Part shown: positions 1-7,503 of the stretch, piece by piece
Layout: each line of letters begins with the position of its first letter
How positions within the stretch are numbered: position 1 is the stretch's first letter
DNA from: an uncultured Roseovarius sp.
Lineage (GTDB): Bacteria > Pseudomonadota > Alphaproteobacteria > Rhodobacterales > Rhodobacteraceae
DNA: 35,285 nt
Direction: 5' to 3'
NCBI RefSeq assembly: GCF_913054395.1
Contig: NZ_CAJXIP010000025.1
Coordinates: 1-35,285, forward strand
The notes under the pieces: generated by a model
The model's database searches: none
Seen by the model: the letters and a program-made list of their open reading frames with translations, nothing else
Told to the model about the DNA's origin: nothing
Position numbers and translations under genes: made by a program

Positions 1-301
1 CAAGCTTTGATACATTGACCGCCAACATCGAATGCGCCGCCGTACAATAGTCACAGCCATTGGCCTCTGACACGGTCAGGAACACGACCTCTTGCTCGGG
101 GGCAGTGAAATTGCCGGACTGGCGGAACTGGTCATAGCCGTGCAGATAGGTCGACAAAAGCCCCGCGTTATTGGCCATGCCACGATACATGTTCGGCACG
201 AACCCAAGCTTGGCGCGCGCACCGTCCAATAAGTCCCTGGCCTGACCCTCGGCCACATCATCACTCACCGGTTTGATCTCAACTCGATATTCAGCAGTCA
301 T
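1..301 (-). CDS. AhpD/carboxymuconolactone decarboxylase-like protein, 3' end cut by window edge
   Basis: The minus strand is open from an ATG at 301 to the window edge, giving the first 100 residues. The start is preceded by a GGGAAAG ribosome-binding site. The signature is CDYC at residues 83-86 with TAAHS after it, including His90. This is the redox-active CxxC...H centre of the AhpD/CMD alkylhydroperoxidase-like family, which reduces peroxides or acts as a general thiol redox protein in the cytoplasm. The preceding 'LGFVPNMYRGMA' stretch is typical of the peroxidase-related CMD subfamily. The C-terminal part lies outside the window, so length and exact subfamily cannot be judged. It sits downstream of, and on the same strand as, the acyl-CoA dehydrogenase, about 200 bp away, and may be separate. 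Confidence 0.8.
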   Translation of the reverse strand, partial: MTAEYRVEIKPVSDDVAEGQARDLLDGARAKLGFVPNMYRGMANNAGLLSTYLHGYDQFRQSGNFTAPEQEVVFLTVSEANGCDYCTAAHSMLAVNVSKL

Positions 302-506
302 TGAACTTTCCCTTCGGTTTGCGTTCCCTATCCAGCTAAGCGGCCATGGGCAGCGATGAAACCGTTTGGGGGATCACACAGGCGTGAGAACCGTTCGCCC
401 CCGCAGGCCGCCCTGTGCGGCAGCGCTCATACGCCCTTTCAGGCGGCCTCGCGGGTATCGTGCGGCAGAGCGGGGACGCCCGACAACGCCCCCTTTTCAC
501 AAAGCG

Positions 507-1742
507 TTACAGCTTTTCCTGAGTGTATTTGCGCAACTCGGTCCGCGCCACCTGTCGGCGGTGCACCGCATCGGGCCCATCCGCCAGACGCAGCGTGCGC
601 ACATGGGTCCACATCGCACCAAGCGGCACGTCCTGAGAAATGCCCTGCGCCCCGAAAAGCTGTACTGCCTCGTCAATCACCTTGAGGGCCACGCGCGGCG
701 CCACCACCTTGATCTGGCTGATCCAGGGCGCCGCGGCACGCGGATCGCCCTGATCCATCATCCACGCCGCCTTGAGGCACAACAAACGCGCCTGTTCGAT
801 CTCCATCCGGCATTCGGCGATAATGTCGTAATTCGCCCCAAGCTGCGCGATCTTCTTGCCGAAAGCCTCGCGCGTCAGGGACCGCCGACACATCATTTCA
901 AGCGCGGCCTCGGCCTGACCGATCGCGCGCATGCAATGATGAATACGTCCCGGCCCAAGCCGCCCCTGCGCGATCTCGAACCCGCGCCCTTCACCTAGCA
1001 ACATGTTTTCCGCAGGCACCCGGACATCGGTAAAGCGAAAATGCATATGCCCATGCGGCGCGTCATCGTGGCCGTATACCTCCATCGGGCGCAGCTTTTC
1101 GATCCCCGGCGTATCGGCGGACACCACGATCATCGAATGGCGCTGATGCTTGGGCATGTCATCGCCGCCGGTCCTGACCATCACGATATACACCTTGCAG
1201 CGCGGATCGCCCGCCCCGGTGGCCCACCATTTCTCGCCGTTCAGCACATAGTCATCGCCATCCCGCACGCAAGACATCGAGATATTCGTCGCATCCGAAC
1301 TCGCCACGCCCGGTTCGGTCATCAGGTACGCACTTCGAATTTCGCCCTCAAGCAACGGCATCAACCAGCGGGTTTTCATCGCCTCGGTGCCGTAGCGTTC
1401 AAACACCTCCATGTTGCCGGTGTCGGGCGCATTACAGTTGAAAACCTCGGCCCCCATCGGGGTTTTGCCCATCTCTTCGGCGAAAAAGGCATATTCTACC
1501 GTGCTAAGCCCGAACCCGCGCGCACTGTCGGTCAGCCAGAAATTCCACAACCCTTCGGCCTTGGCCCGTGCCTTGAGTCCTTCAAGGATCTCGGCCTGAC
1601 GCGGGGTGTATTCCCAGCGATCCCCCTTGCCGACCTCACCATGATATTCCGCCTCCAGCGGCATGATCTCATCGCGAACCATCGCGGCAACGCGGTCAAG
1701 CAGCGCCCGCATCTCAGGGCGCATTCCCAACGTCATGTCCAT
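507..1742 (-). CDS. acyl-CoA dehydrogenase family protein
   Basis: This is a 411-residue flavoenzyme of the acyl-CoA dehydrogenase superfamily, which introduces an alpha-beta double bond into an acyl-CoA and passes electrons to ETF. I chose the ATG at 1742, not the longer upstream extension, because AGAGGAAGAG sits just before it and family proteins start about here. Visible features are the N-terminal helical domain, the FAD/substrate signature 'MTEPGVASSDATN' at about residues 141-153, 'NGEKWWATGAGDP' after it, and the C-terminal 'QLFGAQGISQD' and 'RLADGPDAVHRR'. The last motif, with Asp where classical members carry the YEGT-type Glu, is typical of the ACAD10/11-like subfamily. The substrate is not predictable from sequence alone. 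The region 1743-1998 upstream separates it from a divergent Hint gene. Confidence 0.88.
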   Translation of the reverse strand: MDMTLGMRPEMRALLDRVAAMVRDEIMPLEAEYHGEVGKGDRWEYTPRQAEILEGLKARAKAEGLWNFWLTDSARGFGLSTVEYAFFAEEMGKTPMGAEVFNCNAPDTGNMEVFERYGTEAMKTRWLMPLLEGEIRSAYLMTEPGVASSDATNISMSCVRDGDDYVLNGEKWWATGAGDPRCKVYIVMVRTGGDDMPKHQRHSMIVVSADTPGIEKLRPMEVYGHDDAPHGHMHFRFTDVRVPAENMLLGEGRGFEIAQGRLGPGRIHHCMRAIGQAEAALEMMCRRSLTREAFGKKIAQLGANYDIIAECRMEIEQARLLCLKAAWMMDQGDPRAAAPWISQIKVVAPRVALKVIDEAVQLFGAQGISQDVPLGAMWTHVRTLRLADGPDAVHRRQVARTELRKYTQEKL

Positions 1743-1998
1743 TGCTCTTCCTCTTTCTGTCTCATCCGTCAAAACGGGCTTTGCGCCACGTTCAACCTGT
1801 GTGCGATGCGTGACGCCACATCCACAACCCGGACACATTGCCACGCGAAACAAGTCAAAACCTGACCTTTCGACGCCCACATTTACACCACAAACGTGGC
1901 GTTAGCTGTCGTGATGGCAACGCTTCGGTTATCCCATTTGATAGCATGTGGCGCAGCACAACAAGTCAGTAGTGAGCCTTAAAGTAACAGGATTTCCC

Positions 1999-2589
1999 AT
2001 GTCCGCTTTTGAAAACCCGGATGGCCATCTCTCTGCCGTCACCTGTTTCACTCCCGGGGCCGCGATCACCACGCTTGCCGGCAAGCAGCCTGTCGAGGCC
2101 CTGCGCCCCGGCATGCGCGTCCTGACCCGTGATCGCGGATTTCAGGCTGTGATCTGGTCCGGGTACCGCTATGTCTCGGCGCGGGCCCTGAACGCGACAC
2201 CCGATCTGCGCCCTGTCCTGATCCGCAAGGGCGCGCTTGGATTGGGCCTTCCGGACCGCGACCTTCTGGTCTCGCCGGGTCACCGCATGCTCAGCACGGC
2301 CCCCGAACACCGCGCCGCCACCGGCGAAACCGAAACCCTGATCGAAGCCCGCGCCCTGCTGGGTCGCCCCGGCATCACCCGCACATGTCCGGAGCACCTG
2401 TGCTATATTCATCTGGCGTTCGACCATCACGAGATCATTCTGTCGGAAAACACCTGGTCTGAAAGCTTTCACATCGGCCCGATGACGGCATCGGCCCTGC
2501 CCTGCGATCAAAAATCACAGCTCACCGCGACCTTCCACGACGCCAACGGCCAGGCGCTCGCCAGACCGTGCATTCCGGCAGCGGCCTAG
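1999..2589 (+). CDS. Hint (hedgehog/intein) domain protein
   Basis: This 196-residue protein consists almost entirely of a Hint domain of the Rhodobacterales type. The N-terminal block 'CFTPGAAITT' places the potential nucleophile at Cys16. It is followed by 'VEALRPGMRVLTRDRGFQAVIWSG' in two shorter blocks typical of the family, and 'LLVSPGHRML' forms the second conserved block. The ATG at 1999 is preferred over an upstream GTG at 1948 because AACAGGA lies directly before it and only 15 residues precede the Hint block. Hint domains autocleave by a thioester route. Here there is no passenger domain on the C-terminal side and only a short N-terminal leader, so the biological role is unknown. 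No signal peptide is obvious. Confidence 0.8.
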   Translation: MSAFENPDGHLSAVTCFTPGAAITTLAGKQPVEALRPGMRVLTRDRGFQAVIWSGYRYVSARALNATPDLRPVLIRKGALGLGLPDRDLLVSPGHRMLSTAPEHRAATGETETLIEARALLGRPGITRTCPEHLCYIHLAFDHHEIILSENTWSESFHIGPMTASALPCDQKSQLTATFHDANGQALARPCIPAAA

Positions 2590-2748
2590 CGGCACGACAG
2601 CAAACGACCGCAGTCAAAGGCGACGTCGCCAAACTCTGTCGGCTCTCCTGTGCAATCCCAAACCCCCTGAAGGCCCTACAAGACGCAGAGCAGGATGAGA
2701 TCTGCGGTGTTGATCGCCTACGCTTTGAAGTGCCCCCGCAAACCTCAA

Positions 2749-3576
2749 TCAATCTGGTAACAAAAGCCGGACCGCGCGTAACAGGTTCTCAGAACGCCAA
2801 GTGTGCTTTCCAGAGAAAAGACAAAGCTCAAGCAGATGGCTGGATCCATCGGCCCATCTTGAGCATTCAAGGTCAGGCAACTGTTGGTCGGGCAAAGGTC
2901 GATATGTGCCCGATTTTGCGATCAATGCCACCGCGTCGTATACATCCCCCTGCTCTGCGTCCTTTATCGGGCGACCGTGAAGAGGCACAATCGGATCATC
3001 TCTTCCGTGGTAGTGGATGAGGTTCACAGGTCCGGTTGGACAGGCTGATGGAAGTGGTTTCCAGAATGTTCCTGACATCGGAACAAAGCCCGCAAATGAC
3101 GTCCCCCTGAAACACGCAAGATGCCAGACCATCATGGCGCCGGACGAAAACCCGGCGACCACGGTCTTTGAAGGGTCAACGGAAAAGCGCTTTGCCAGGT
3201 CGAAGCTCAGAGCATCGAAATATGCCAGTTCATCAATGCCTTCGGACGCATCGACCGTCGGTATATGCGGGATGTTCCACTCTGGTCCTGCTGCCTGGGC
3301 CGCGACCAACGCTACATTCAACTCTGACGCAAGGGCTGTGAGTTTTTTGTTTTTAACCGCTCGCGCCGCAGTTCCGCGAAAGCCGTGGGCGAAGATGATT
3401 GCACCGGTTTTATCCGTTTCCGCGCTATAATCTGGCAACACAATCCGATACGTCCGGGCGCCGATTTGGCAATCTGTATCGACACCACAGGCAAGGGCCG
3501 ACCTCGGGTGACTGGCGAAGATGTTAAGCGCCAGAAAGGCAACGAGAGACACAATCCTCTTCCCAATTGCAGGCAC
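2749..3576 (-). CDS. secreted PHB-depolymerase/feruloyl-esterase-like alpha/beta hydrolase
   Basis: This 275-residue secreted esterase resembles the LpqC/poly(3-hydroxybutyrate) depolymerase family. The start is GTG at 3576, with AAAGG about eight bases upstream. A signal peptide spans residues 1 to about 29 (hydrophobic core, then 'SALA' before Cys30). 'FAHGFRG' at about 62-68 supplies the oxyanion loop. 'GFSSG' at 142-146 carries nucleophile Ser144, 'HGRDDPIVP' carries acid Asp193 or Asp194, and 'GKHTW' carries His258. Several cysteines suggest disulfides in the periplasm or outside. The likely reaction is hydrolysis of ester bonds in polyester or hydroxycinnamate substrates, and which of these is open. 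It is convergent with the Hint gene. Confidence 0.8.
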   Translation of the reverse strand: MPAIGKRIVSLVAFLALNIFASHPRSALACGVDTDCQIGARTYRIVLPDYSAETDKTGAIIFAHGFRGTAARAVKNKKLTALASELNVALVAAQAAGPEWNIPHIPTVDASEGIDELAYFDALSFDLAKRFSVDPSKTVVAGFSSGAMMVWHLACFRGTSFAGFVPMSGTFWKPLPSACPTGPVNLIHYHGRDDPIVPLHGRPIKDAEQGDVYDAVALIAKSGTYRPLPDQQLPDLECSRWADGSSHLLELCLFSGKHTWRSENLLRAVRLLLPD

Positions 3577-3876
3577 TTGACGGACCTTTCTTCAACCTGC
3601 GCACGCAAGAAGAGGGTAACACAATCAGCCGCATCCACCAAACAAAGGCGCTTCGTGGACAGTCATTTCAGGGATCGGGTCATGCCATACCTCTGGCACT
3701 GTTTCAGGTCGGCCATACGTTCGCACCGCAGGTCGCCGCGCACCAAGGTCTGGTCTGCGGACCAAGCGAACCTTGTATGACCAGACCTAGGAGACGAGTC
3801 CATGTTATCGCCACATTGCCCGACTATGCCATAGGGCCAGATCACGTCCAAACGCTGGCTGAAGGAAGAATAGCAG
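3577..3876. other. 300-bp intergenic stretch
   Basis: This lies between the divergent esterase gene and the secreted unknown. I see no supported gene here. It should contain the two divergent promoters, but I cannot assign -35/-10 boxes with confidence. A GAAGGAAGAA tract near 3861-3871 is the likely ribosome-binding site of the downstream gene. Confidence 0.5.
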
Positions 3877-4479
3877 GTGCTGTACTGTGCAAAACAAACA
3901 GCAATTCGCCTGAGAGCGTTCACTTGTGGGGCAGCAATATGTTTGTTCTCCTGCACGGGCACCATGACCTCGGCACAGTCCTTTCTGGAAAATACCTATC
4001 TGGTGGATATCCGCGCGGGCGAGGACCTGTCACAGTCAATCAGGAAATTCAGGCAAGGCGGGTACGAACTTTCGAACGGGAACTACGTCAGTTTTTCCCG
4101 CTGGTACAAAAGTAACTGGCGCAATCTTCAGATCACAATGATGACGCAGACATCGAAAGAGTTCGGTCTGTTATGGGGATTTGGAACGGGTGAAGTTGGC
4201 GAAAAATACACGATTGATCCCAGCCTGAAAATTGGTTTCATCTGGCAGAGCGAAGTTGAAGAGAACTTTCGGTTGTCGCTCTCAGCGACAACCCTTATCG
4301 GTGGAAAACTTCGTGAAAAGCCCTGTTTGGCAAACTACGGTGCGATTGGTGGTGTTCAAAAAGTGAACTGCCGCTTGGCGGCATCGTTCCTGGCGCCCGC
4401 TGATACACTAAACTATCTGATCAACGAGTCTCCCGAGGACCAATTTGTCATGAGAATGGGCGCAGTGCTCTCGTTCTAA
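3877..4479 (+). CDS. secreted protein of unknown function, possible outer-membrane barrel
   Basis: I do not recognise this 200-residue protein. It starts with GTG at 3877 behind a GAAGGAAGAA ribosome-binding site. The first about 33 residues look like a signal peptide: basic start, a hydrophobic and cysteine-containing core, then 'TSAQS'. The mature part is rich in alternating polar/aromatic stretches such as 'YVSFSRWYKSNWRNLQITMM' and 'KIGFIWQSEVEENFRLSLSATTLIGG'. It ends in 'RMGAVLSF', and a terminal Phe with alternating hydrophobic residues is common in outer-membrane beta-barrels. That is a suggestion, not a family assignment. Two cysteines (in 'KPCLANYG' and 'VNCRLAA') could form a disulfide. 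Base composition is less GC-rich than in the metabolic genes nearby. Confidence 0.6.
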   Translation: MLYCAKQTAIRLRAFTCGAAICLFSCTGTMTSAQSFLENTYLVDIRAGEDLSQSIRKFRQGGYELSNGNYVSFSRWYKSNWRNLQITMMTQTSKEFGLLWGFGTGEVGEKYTIDPSLKIGFIWQSEVEENFRLSLSATTLIGGKLREKPCLANYGAIGGVQKVNCRLAASFLAPADTLNYLINESPEDQFVMRMGAVLSF

Positions 4480-4591
4480 GCCTCCGATTCTCTTTATAAC
4501 TGTTTCGAAAACCACTCCAATTTCGATGGATCGCGCAGGCTGTATCCGATATCCGCCTACTACGCGTCACCCTGGGTTGAGTGCGAGATAC

Positions 4592-4610
4592 TTGGCCATA
4601 TTTTGGCCAT
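4592..4610. promoter_or_regulatory. tandem TTGGCCAT repeat upstream of the protease gene
   Basis: The octamer TTGGCCAT occurs twice, at 4592-4599 and 4603-4610. The start-to-start spacing is 11 bp, about one helical turn. It lies about 120 bp upstream of the TTG start of the subtilisin-like protease, in an otherwise gene-free 250-bp gap. The same-face spacing would suit cooperative binding of a regulator, but no protein is identified. Confidence 0.35.
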
Positions 4611-4732
4611 TATCGGGCTAATATCATCAAGGTTTACCAACTCTTGTCGAATGCTGTGCGTCGACAGTGAGCGCTATTAAAAGGTTGCTTCTTGCCAGTC
4701 TTGTTTTGATTTGAACCATGGAGACCTGACAA

Positions 4733-5893
4733 TTGCCACATAAATCCTTTCTGAAAAACGTATCGGCAGCAGTGCTGTTAATCGCTGCGTCTGTAACGAC
4801 TCCTGTCCTTGCTGACAGCTCTGATATAGCACTGCTCGCGCCACCGGGCGACAAAGTCAAACCCGACAAGGGGAATGGCGGCGGTGGCGGCGGCGGCGGT
4901 ACAACACTTCCACCGATCGATACCGCGACACCACGCGGCTGGATGCACGGCGATGTGCCGCTGGCCTGGTCCTACAACGGCGGAAGTTATCTTGGCGCCA
5001 GAGACCCATCGGCAGCAGCGGGTCAAAGAGGGGTCGCCATGACCTTCGTCGATGACTTCAGCAGTGGCAACTTGCGCTCCGGCAACCTCGGCGACGGAGC
5101 TTTCTCACTGCAACATGGCGAATGGACCTCCAGAGAAGGCGCCATGATCGCTCCCCTGGCTGACATCAGGACGCACGATGTCTTTTCCGGAACAGGAGTA
5201 ACGCTGCCATCGTATTCAGGCGTTTTCAACGTTCTGAACCTGAGCTACTCGGACAACTATGATCCAGCATCAGCCGACGCCCTTTACGCGGATGGAACAC
5301 TTTTCGCGCAGCAGGAAACGACAATCATCGACTTCGCCAAGAGCGGGGCCGCTTTTGTCGCGAAATCGGCGGGTAACAATGGTGGGACCGCAGTGGGAGA
5401 CGCTGTAACCACTTTGGTGGCAGGCCGTGGAAGACCGCGATATCAGACAGTCCGTGACTACCTTTCCGTTGGCCTGATGGATGCAGCCGGTGACAATCCC
5501 GCCACTTTCTCAGGCGTCTGGGTCGGCGCGCTGGATGGAAACTCTTCCGTAACGTACAATCCTGACGGCAGCTCGACTGTCAACACCAAGGTCAGCATCG
5601 CCAGTTATTCCACTCAGGCCGGTACGGATTCCAGAGTGAACGCGAACTACCTTATGGTGGGCGTTGACCCGACTCTGAACGGCGGTCTCGAAGGAACCTC
5701 GTTCGCCGCGCCGATCGTAAGCGGTTATGCTGCCATTCTCGCCAGCAAATTCAAAACAGCGACTCCTACGCAGGTTAAAAACCAGCTGCTCGCGACCGCA
5801 CGGCAGGACACAATCAACGACTACTCATTGACCGTCCATGGACAGGGCGAGGCAAGCATCTACCGAGCTGTCGCGCCTGACAGTATTCAGTAG
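4733..5893 (+). CDS. secreted subtilisin-like (S8 family) serine protease
   Basis: This 386-residue exported protease starts at TTG 4733, supported by GGAG eight bases upstream. The in-frame ATG at 4718 runs into a stop after three codons. A signal peptide covers residues 1-27 ('PVLA' before Asp28). A flexible Lys/Gly-rich linker with a run of eight glycines follows at about 49-56. The catalytic core shows 'VDDFSSG' (Asp107 or Asp108), 'QHGEW' (His128), 'AKSAGNNGG' (oxyanion Asn215 or Asn216) and 'GTSFAAP' (Ser323), in the order expected for S8 peptidases. The domain is short and there is no obvious large propeptide. The likely role is extracellular or periplasmic protein degradation. A strong terminator follows the stop. 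Confidence 0.85.
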   Translation: MPHKSFLKNVSAAVLLIAASVTTPVLADSSDIALLAPPGDKVKPDKGNGGGGGGGGTTLPPIDTATPRGWMHGDVPLAWSYNGGSYLGARDPSAAAGQRGVAMTFVDDFSSGNLRSGNLGDGAFSLQHGEWTSREGAMIAPLADIRTHDVFSGTGVTLPSYSGVFNVLNLSYSDNYDPASADALYADGTLFAQQETTIIDFAKSGAAFVAKSAGNNGGTAVGDAVTTLVAGRGRPRYQTVRDYLSVGLMDAAGDNPATFSGVWVGALDGNSSVTYNPDGSSTVNTKVSIASYSTQAGTDSRVNANYLMVGVDPTLNGGLEGTSFAAPIVSGYAAILASKFKTATPTQVKNQLLATARQDTINDYSLTVHGQGEASIYRAVAPDSIQ

Positions 5894-5913
5894 ACCTGAA
5901 ACACGGTCCTGCA

Positions 5914-5945
5914 AAGAAGGCCCGCTCAGTTATGCGGGCCTTCTT
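5914..5945 (+). terminator. rho-independent terminator after the S8 protease
   Basis: There is a perfect 12-bp stem (5914-5925 with 5934-5945) with an 8-base loop and GC-rich core GGCCCGC/GCGGGCC. Its descending arm ends in a T-rich CTTCTT stretch. It lies 20 bp past the stop codon. The AAGAAG on the other side would also let it act for minus-strand transcription. Confidence 0.85.
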
Positions 5946-6168
5946 CTGGTCTGCCAGCCCTGCACAGATTACCCATTTGACCCGGTCCCCCGAATTCGGG
6001 TCACAGAGGCGCTGGTGAACCAATCAAGCGCCGCCGCTCAACCCGGTCGGTGGACATGTCCATTGAGGTCACACATGGCGACTGGATACTGAATGGGAAT
6101 ATTCAGGGGGGACAGACCAAAGAATTGCGCCGATAAACCACTATAATTGCTTTATTTTTGTGACTTAA

Positions 6169-6255
6169 TGGTGCGGGCGGTGGGACTCGAACCCACACGG
6201 GCACAAGGCCCAACAGATTTTAAGTCTGGTATGTCTACCATTCCATCACGCCCGC
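6169..6255 (-). tRNA. tRNA-Leu(UAA)
   Basis: Reading the minus strand from 6255, the acceptor GCGGGCG pairs with CGCCCGC at the other end, followed by discriminator A and an encoded CCA (6169-6171). The anticodon stem-loop shows CTTAAAA, giving anticodon TAA. The T-loop GGTTCGAGTCC is canonical. A long variable arm (GGGCCTTGTGCCC-like) confirms a type II leucine tRNA. Its 3' end faces the accessory patch on its left. Confidence 0.95.
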
Positions 6256-6328
6256 ATCAGGACGCGGCGGAAACATAGCCGCTTTCGCGCGGGTGTAAAG
6301 CGAATGCGGGCCGCCTTGCGGGACACGC

Positions 6329-6886
6329 CTATAACTCTTTTTCAGCCGCCTCAAGCGCCCTCAGCAAATGCCGCTCAGGCAGCCAGGGGTTCAACGCAAG
6401 CGCCGCGCGCAAGGCCAGAACCGCCTCGCCCGGACGCTCCAGCGCCATCAGTGTCAAAGCCTGCCCCGACAAGGCCGCGATATGGCGCGGCGACAGTTCT
6501 ATGGCGCGATCCAGATCGGGAAGGGCGGCACCGTAATCCTGACGGATGAAATTGACGAAAGCCCGCTGATTATAACCCTCGGCATACTCCGGACAGTAAG
6601 CCACGAGGGCGTCAAACGCCTTGATCGCCCCTTCAAAGTCATAGGCGGCACGGCGGGTCATGCCCTCGTCCAAAAGACCCTGGGCATAAGCATCCGGCGC
6701 ATCCGCCCAATATTGCCACATCTCATTGGAAATGACCCGTCCGGCACGCTCATCCGGCGCGCCCTGCGCCTTTACGATCAGCGCATCAAGGGCAGAGGTG
6801 TGATCCGGGGCTTCGGGGCATGATGCCGCCGCCAGCGGCCCGCTGACTGCCAAAATCACCCCGAATGCCAGAACCAGATGCTTCAT
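6329..6886 (-). CDS. exported tetratricopeptide-repeat protein
   Basis: This 185-residue protein starts at ATG 6886 with a signal peptide (residues 1 to about 20, 'SGPLAAAS'), so it acts in the periplasm. Residues about 75-180 hold at least three TPR units, recognisable from 'AAYDFEGAIKAFDALVAYCPEYAEGYNQRA', here split by normal repeat spacing, then 'GAALPDLDRAIELSPRH' and 'GEAVLALRAALALNPW'. TPRs mediate protein-protein contacts, and no enzymatic motif is visible. The gene lies between tRNA-Leu and the putR regulator, on the same strand as putR, about 30 bp downstream of it. It may be co-transcribed with putR, but nothing else ties it to proline metabolism. Confidence 0.75.
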   Translation of the reverse strand: MKHLVLAFGVILAVSGPLAAASCPEAPDHTSALDALIVKAQGAPDERAGRVISNEMWQYWADAPDAYAQGLLDEGMTRRAAYDFEGAIKAFDALVAYCPEYAEGYNQRAFVNFIRQDYGAALPDLDRAIELSPRHIAALSGQALTLMALERPGEAVLALRAALALNPWLPERHLLRALEAAEKEL

Positions 6887-6918
6887 GCCTTGTTATAATG
6901 GGGCAATCGGCCCAGGGG

Positions 6919-7398
6919 TCAAATCACATCCGAAAGAGCGTTTTCCTTCACCGCCTGCATCGCCACATAGGTCGAGGTGTTGGCCAGATGCGGCAAGGTC
7001 GAGATGTGCTCGGCCAGAACACGGCGGTAATCGCTCATGCTCTGGGTACGGATTTTCATCAGATAGTCGAAATTCCCGGCGATCAGATGCACCTGCTCGA
7101 TTTCGGGAATTTTTGACACCGCCGCGTTGAATTCGGCCAATGCCGCCTCTCGCGTATCATGCAGACGGACCTCGACGAAACTGACGTGATCAAGCCCAAG
7201 GCGGATCGGGTCAAACAGCGCCCGATACCCGGTGATTACCCCGTCACGCTCCAATCGCCGCAAGCGCGCCTGCGTTGGCGATTTCGACAGGCCGATTTCG
7301 CGCGCAAGCTCGGTCACGCTTATCCGCCCGTCGCCCGCCAGAACCCTTAGAATCGCCCGATCGAACCGGTCAAGATCACTCTGTTCACTTTGGTCCAT
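6919..7398 (-). CDS. putR: Lrp/AsnC-family regulator, probable PutR
   Basis: This is a 159-residue transcription factor. The start at ATG 7398 is chosen because TTGAGGCAAGAA lies directly upstream. The N-terminal winged HTH spans residues about 10-65 ('FDRAILRVLAGDGRISVTELAREIGLS' and 'TQARLRRLERDGVITGYRA' are its helices). A C-terminal RAM/effector domain follows ('VEVRL', 'EIEQVHLIAGNFDYLMKIR'). The gene is divergent from putA across 105 bp. This is the classic arrangement in alphaproteobacteria, in which the Lrp-type PutR activates putA in response to proline and controls itself. That role is inferred from context and family. PutA here lacks its own DNA-binding domain, which fits. Confidence 0.88.
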   Translation of the reverse strand: MDQSEQSDLDRFDRAILRVLAGDGRISVTELAREIGLSKSPTQARLRRLERDGVITGYRALFDPIRLGLDHVSFVEVRLHDTREAALAEFNAAVSKIPEIEQVHLIAGNFDYLMKIRTQSMSDYRRVLAEHISTLPHLANTSTYVAMQAVKENALSDVI

Positions 7399-7503
7399 TT
7401 CTTGCCTCAATATAATGCATTTGACCTGAAATTTATTTGTAATCGGGAAAAGTAACTTAATCAATCGTGATAGCTTAGGTCATCTTACTTTGGGAAAACA
7501 TCC
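7399..7503. promoter_or_regulatory. putR-putA divergent control region
   Basis: This 105-bp AT-rich gap separates the two start codons. TGACCT (7422-7427) and its inverse AGGTCA (7477-7482) sit 55 bp apart, about five helical turns, which suits an Lrp-type octamer wrapping DNA. A TATAAT box lies at 7411-7416 but is so near the putR start that its use is uncertain. AT-rich phased tracts lie between the two half-sites. Confidence 0.5.

Noticed and set aside
356..998. Plus-strand open frames over the acyl-CoA dehydrogenase
   Set aside because: They are antisense shadows of a well-supported gene in GC-rich DNA, with no domain or ribosome-binding site.
5979..6002. GACCCG/CGGGTC inverted repeat after the terminator
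   Set aside because: The stem is only six bases with a 12-base loop and could be chance.
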